Assembly: GCA_937951455.1 (NCBI GenBank) | Contig: CALFBU010000286.1 | Span: forward strand, 1 to 6,424 | Reading direction: 5' to 3' | Length of the DNA stretch: 6,424 nucleotides | From: an uncultured Rhizobiaceae group bacterium | GTDB taxonomy: Bacteria > Pseudomonadota > Alphaproteobacteria > Rhizobiales > Rhizobiaceae | Shown here: positions 4,459-6,424 of the stretch, piece after piece | Layout of the letters: each line of letters begins with the position of its first letter | Numbering within the stretch: the first letter of the stretch is position 1 | Program-made: the position numbers and the translations under genes | Notes under the pieces: model-generated | Seen by the model: the letters and a program-made list of their open reading frames with translations, nothing else | What the model was told of the DNA's origin: nothing | Database searches by the model: none

Positions 4459-5844
4459 ATGTCTGAATTAAAATTATACAACACGCTGACACGACAAAAA
4501 GAAGTCTTCGTTCCAGAAGACGAAAATAATGTACGCATGTATGTGTGCGGACCGACGGTTTATGATTTTGCCCATATCGGCAATGCGCGTCCGGTGATCG
4601 TGTTTGATGTTTTGTTCAGACTGCTGCGTCATAAATACGGTGAGAATAACGTCACTTACGTGCGTAACATCACGGACGTGGACGACAAGATTAATGCCCG
4701 AGCGCTGCGCGATTATCCTGACCTGCCGCTGAATGAAGCGATCCGCCATGTCACTGAGAAGACCGCTACGCAATACCATGCGGATGTTAAGGCGCTAGGG
4801 TGTCTGGAGCCAACGCATGAGCCGAGAGCAACAGAGCATATAGACGGGATGGTTACCATCATTCAGACTTTGTTGGATAAGGGGCACGCTTATGTGGCAG
4901 ATGGCGGGCAGGGCAAGGAGGTTCTGTTTCGCGTCAGTTCAATGGAAAACTACGGAACGCTTTCTAACCGTGTGGGCAAGCTTAACGAGCAACAAGAAGG
5001 CGCTAGAGTTGCGGTGGAAAGCCACAAGGAAAATGCGGGTGACTTTGTGCTTTGGAAACAATCAAAAGACGATGAACCGGGTTGGAGTGGCGAGTTTAAC
5101 GGTGACACAATTCACGGTCGCCCCGGCTGGCATATCGAATGTTCTGCCATGTCGGAAGCTTTTCTAGGCAAGACCTTCGATATCCATGGCGGCGGACTGG
5201 ACTTAATCTTCCCGCACCACGAAAATGAAATAGCCCAGAGCTGCTGCGCACACGGCACAGACAAAATGGCCTCCGTCTGGATGCACAATGGTTACGTGCA
5301 GGTCGAAGGCAAGAAGATGAGTAAGTCGGATGGGAATTTTGTCACCATCCACGATTTGCTTCATACGGAAAAATTCGGAGGCCGCAAATGGCCGGGCGAA
5401 GTTTTGCGCTTGGCCATGCTCATGACGCACTACCGCGAGCCGATAGATTTTAGCGTGAAGCGGTTAGAGGAGGCTGAGAATATTATTGCGAAATTAGCGA
5501 GACGTGTCGAAGAAGCCAGTAATGGAGATGCGGCTTTACTCGTTGCTTGTCTTACAGATGATTTGAACACTTCAGAATTTATAGCAAAGTTGAATTCTGT
5601 TTCTGGTGAACAATTAAAACTTGCCTTGGAAATTGTAGGAATAGTGTTTTCTAAAGTTGAAAATGATTTGGATGATGATCGTATTGTTTCTGCCATCGAG
5701 GAACGCCTAGGCTTTTTCGCTGACAAAAACTTCGCAGAAGCAGATCGTATTCGTGATGAGCTTCTCGAACAGGGTATTCAGCTTAAGGATGGCAAAGATA
5801 CTGAGACGGGAGAACGTGTGACGACTTGGGAGGTTAAGCGGTGA
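4459..5844 (+). CDS. cysS: Cysteine--tRNA ligase
   Basis: Class I cytoplasmic aminoacyl-tRNA synthetase that charges tRNA-Cys using ATP. It is 461 aa, the same as the E. coli enzyme. The HIGH-type motif is HIGN at residues 39-42 and KMSKS is at 286-290 within [10 protein letters not shown]. The zinc site used to select cysteine is complete: Cys30 in [10 protein letters not shown], Cys228 in WHIECSAMS, and His253 and Glu257 in FPHHENE. The C-terminal region has the DALR-type helices and the usual [20 protein letters not shown] ending. The start [13 protein letters not shown] is normal; its ribosome site is weak (GAG 5 nt upstream). Hand counts show about 53-57% GC in the lines spanning 4861-4920 and 5101-5220, but only 33-38% at 5521-5700, a marked drop in the anticodon-binding part. 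The stop overlaps the next start by 4 nt. Confidence 0.98.
   Translation: MSELKLYNTLTRQKEVFVPEDENNVRMYVCGPTVYDFAHIGNARPVIVFDVLFRLLRHKYGENNVTYVRNITDVDDKINARALRDYPDLPLNEAIRHVTEKTATQYHADVKALGCLEPTHEPRATEHIDGMVTIIQTLLDKGHAYVADGGQGKEVLFRVSSMENYGTLSNRVGKLNEQQEGARVAVESHKENAGDFVLWKQSKDDEPGWSGEFNGDTIHGRPGWHIECSAMSEAFLGKTFDIHGGGLDLIFPHHENEIAQSCCAHGTDKMASVWMHNGYVQVEGKKMSKSDGNFVTIHDLLHTEKFGGRKWPGEVLRLAMLMTHYREPIDFSVKRLEEAENIIAKLARRVEEASNGDAALLVACLTDDLNTSEFIAKLNSVSGEQLKLALEIVGIVFSKVENDLDDDRIVSAIEERLGFFADKNFAEADRIRDELLEQGIQLKDGKDTETGERVTTWEVKR
5828..5833 (+). promoter_or_regulatory. Strong Shine-Dalgarno site for the GFA gene, inside the cysS end
   Basis: GGGAGG lies in the last codons of cysS, 7 nt before GTG at 5841. 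It identifies the GTG as the start even though it overlaps the cysS stop (GTGA). Confidence 0.75.
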
Positions 5845-6305
5845 GTAATTCCAAACCGATTACAGGTGGATGTCAGTGTGGTGCTGTACGTTATTCAGTT
5901 GAGGAACTTGGTCGTGCTACTATTTGCCATTGCCGTATGTGCCAAAAGGCTTTTGGAAATTTCTTTGGCCCTCTCGTACATGGTGAGGGATTTAAATGGA
6001 CGCGAGGTGAGCCGAAATATTTTGCAAGCTCCAACAAAGTCAAGCGTGGGTTTTGTGTCGATTGTGGAACGCCCTTGGTATTTGATTTTGGCAAGCCTGA
6101 GGTGACAATTGGTTCTCTTGATAACCCTGAACTCGCGTTACCTGTTCTTCAAGTTAATCCGGCAGATATGCTTTCTTATTTTAAGACACTTCATGATCTT
6201 CCAATCCGAAAACCTGAGGATGAGCCTCACATTCAAGACTTTATGAGTTCAGTTGAAAATAACCAACACCCTGATTATGACACAAAAGAATGGCCAATGA
6301 AATGA
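5841..6305 (+). CDS. GFA/CENP-V family zinc protein
   Basis: A small cytoplasmic zinc protein of the glutathione-dependent formaldehyde-activating (GFA, Mss4-like) fold. The founder, Gfa of Paracoccus, was proposed to speed the reaction of formaldehyde with glutathione, but most members have no proven substrate. The protein is 154 aa, near the usual length. All seven zinc-site cysteines are visible: Cys11 and Cys13 in [10 protein letters not shown], Cys29, Cys31 and Cys34 in CHCRMC, and Cys72 and Cys75 in FCVDCGTPL. In Gfa the first and last pairs hold the structural zinc and the middle three the second zinc. The GTG start is supported by a strong GGGAGG. It overlaps cysS by 4 nt and cimA by 4 nt (ATGA), so all three are translated from one message. 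No formaldehyde dehydrogenase is in the window, so a detoxification role is not supported by context. Confidence 0.94.
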   Translation: MSNSKPITGGCQCGAVRYSVEELGRATICHCRMCQKAFGNFFGPLVHGEGFKWTRGEPKYFASSNKVKRGFCVDCGTPLVFDFGKPEVTIGSLDNPELALPVLQVNPADMLSYFKTLHDLPIRKPEDEPHIQDFMSSVENNQHPDYDTKEWPMK

Positions 6306-6424
6306 CCAAAGAACGTATCTATCTATTCGACACCACATTGCGTGACGGGCAGCAGACGCCGGGGGTGGATTTTTCTGTTCAGGACAAGATTGTCATTGCT
6401 GAAATGCTGGATGATTTAGGTGTT
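6302..6424 (+). CDS. cimA: Citramalate synthase, N-terminal fragment (runs off the window)
   Basis: Forty-one codons are visible, starting [20 protein letters not shown], before the window ends. The [16 protein letters not shown] block is the metal- and substrate-binding N-terminus of the DRE-TIM metallolyases (2-isopropylmalate, homocitrate and citramalate synthases). The Q-Q-T-P-G-V-D-F-S form fits the long CimA-type family (TIGR00977) better than LeuA, which usually reads RDGEQ-PG. The enzyme would join acetyl-CoA and pyruvate to (R)-citramalate, the first step of a threonine-independent route to isoleucine. The ATG at 6302 overlaps the GFA stop by 4 nt. The exact branch cannot be settled from 41 residues. 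Confidence 0.85.
   Translation, partial: MTKERIYLFDTTLRDGQQTPGVDFSVQDKIVIAEMLDDLGV

Noticed and set aside
4474..4779. 101-codon open frame antisense to the start of cysS
   Set aside because: It lies wholly over an unmistakable cysS catalytic domain and its protein has no recognisable motif; it is a shadow frame.

Overview
The window looks like chromosomal DNA from an alphaproteobacterium, most likely of the Hyphomicrobiales (Rhizobiales) type with unusually modest GC (roughly mid-40s percent by eye). The reasons are a TIGR02301-type secreted protein, an IBA57/YgfZ-type folate-binding protein, a second secreted protein of a type I associate with rhizobia, and a cysS / GFA / citramalate synthase cluster. 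No rRNA, tRNA, insertion sequence, CRISPR array or phage gene was seen, and coding density is high.

Layout: two divergent blocks meet in a short regulatory gap at about 2832-2920. The minus-strand block reads from 2831 down to 1: a Nudix hydrolase, a TIGR02301 secreted protein with two conserved cysteines, a small uncharacterised acidic protein (87 aa), a larger secreted protein of unknown function (about 220 aa), and YgfZ, whose C-terminus runs off the window at base 1. The last two genes are only 2 nt apart. The plus-strand block reads from 2921 to the end: an SRAP abasic-site DNA-protein crosslink protein (YedK/HMCES family), a LysE/ArgO-type exporter coupled by a one-base overlap, a 183-nt gap with regulatory-looking structure, then cysS, a GFA-family zinc protein and the start of cimA. 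These last three overlap by 4 nt at each junction, so they should be one transcript.

How the genes may work together: the divergent pair (a Nudix pyrophosphatase and SRAP) fits nucleotide-pool cleaning and abasic-site protection. The cysS-GFA-cimA unit joins cysteinyl-tRNA charging, a thiol-linked zinc protein and the first step of the citramalate route to isoleucine.

The two most interesting signals are as follows. First, the gap before cysS holds a possible attenuator: a promoter-like sequence overlapping the lysE stop codon, then a 20-codon ORF at 4308-4370 ending in a cluster of two Cys and four Ile codons (TCIIKCIIN), then mutually exclusive RNA pairings around a T6 run. The ORF would be nearly leaderless. 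Cys and Ile are the amino acids relevant to cysS and cimA. Second, the SRAP protein ends in a Lys/Pro-rich tail closing with QMDLF, which resembles the bacterial beta-clamp-binding pentapeptide. This would be a bacterial parallel to the PCNA-binding motif of human HMCES. Both are inferences from sequence alone.
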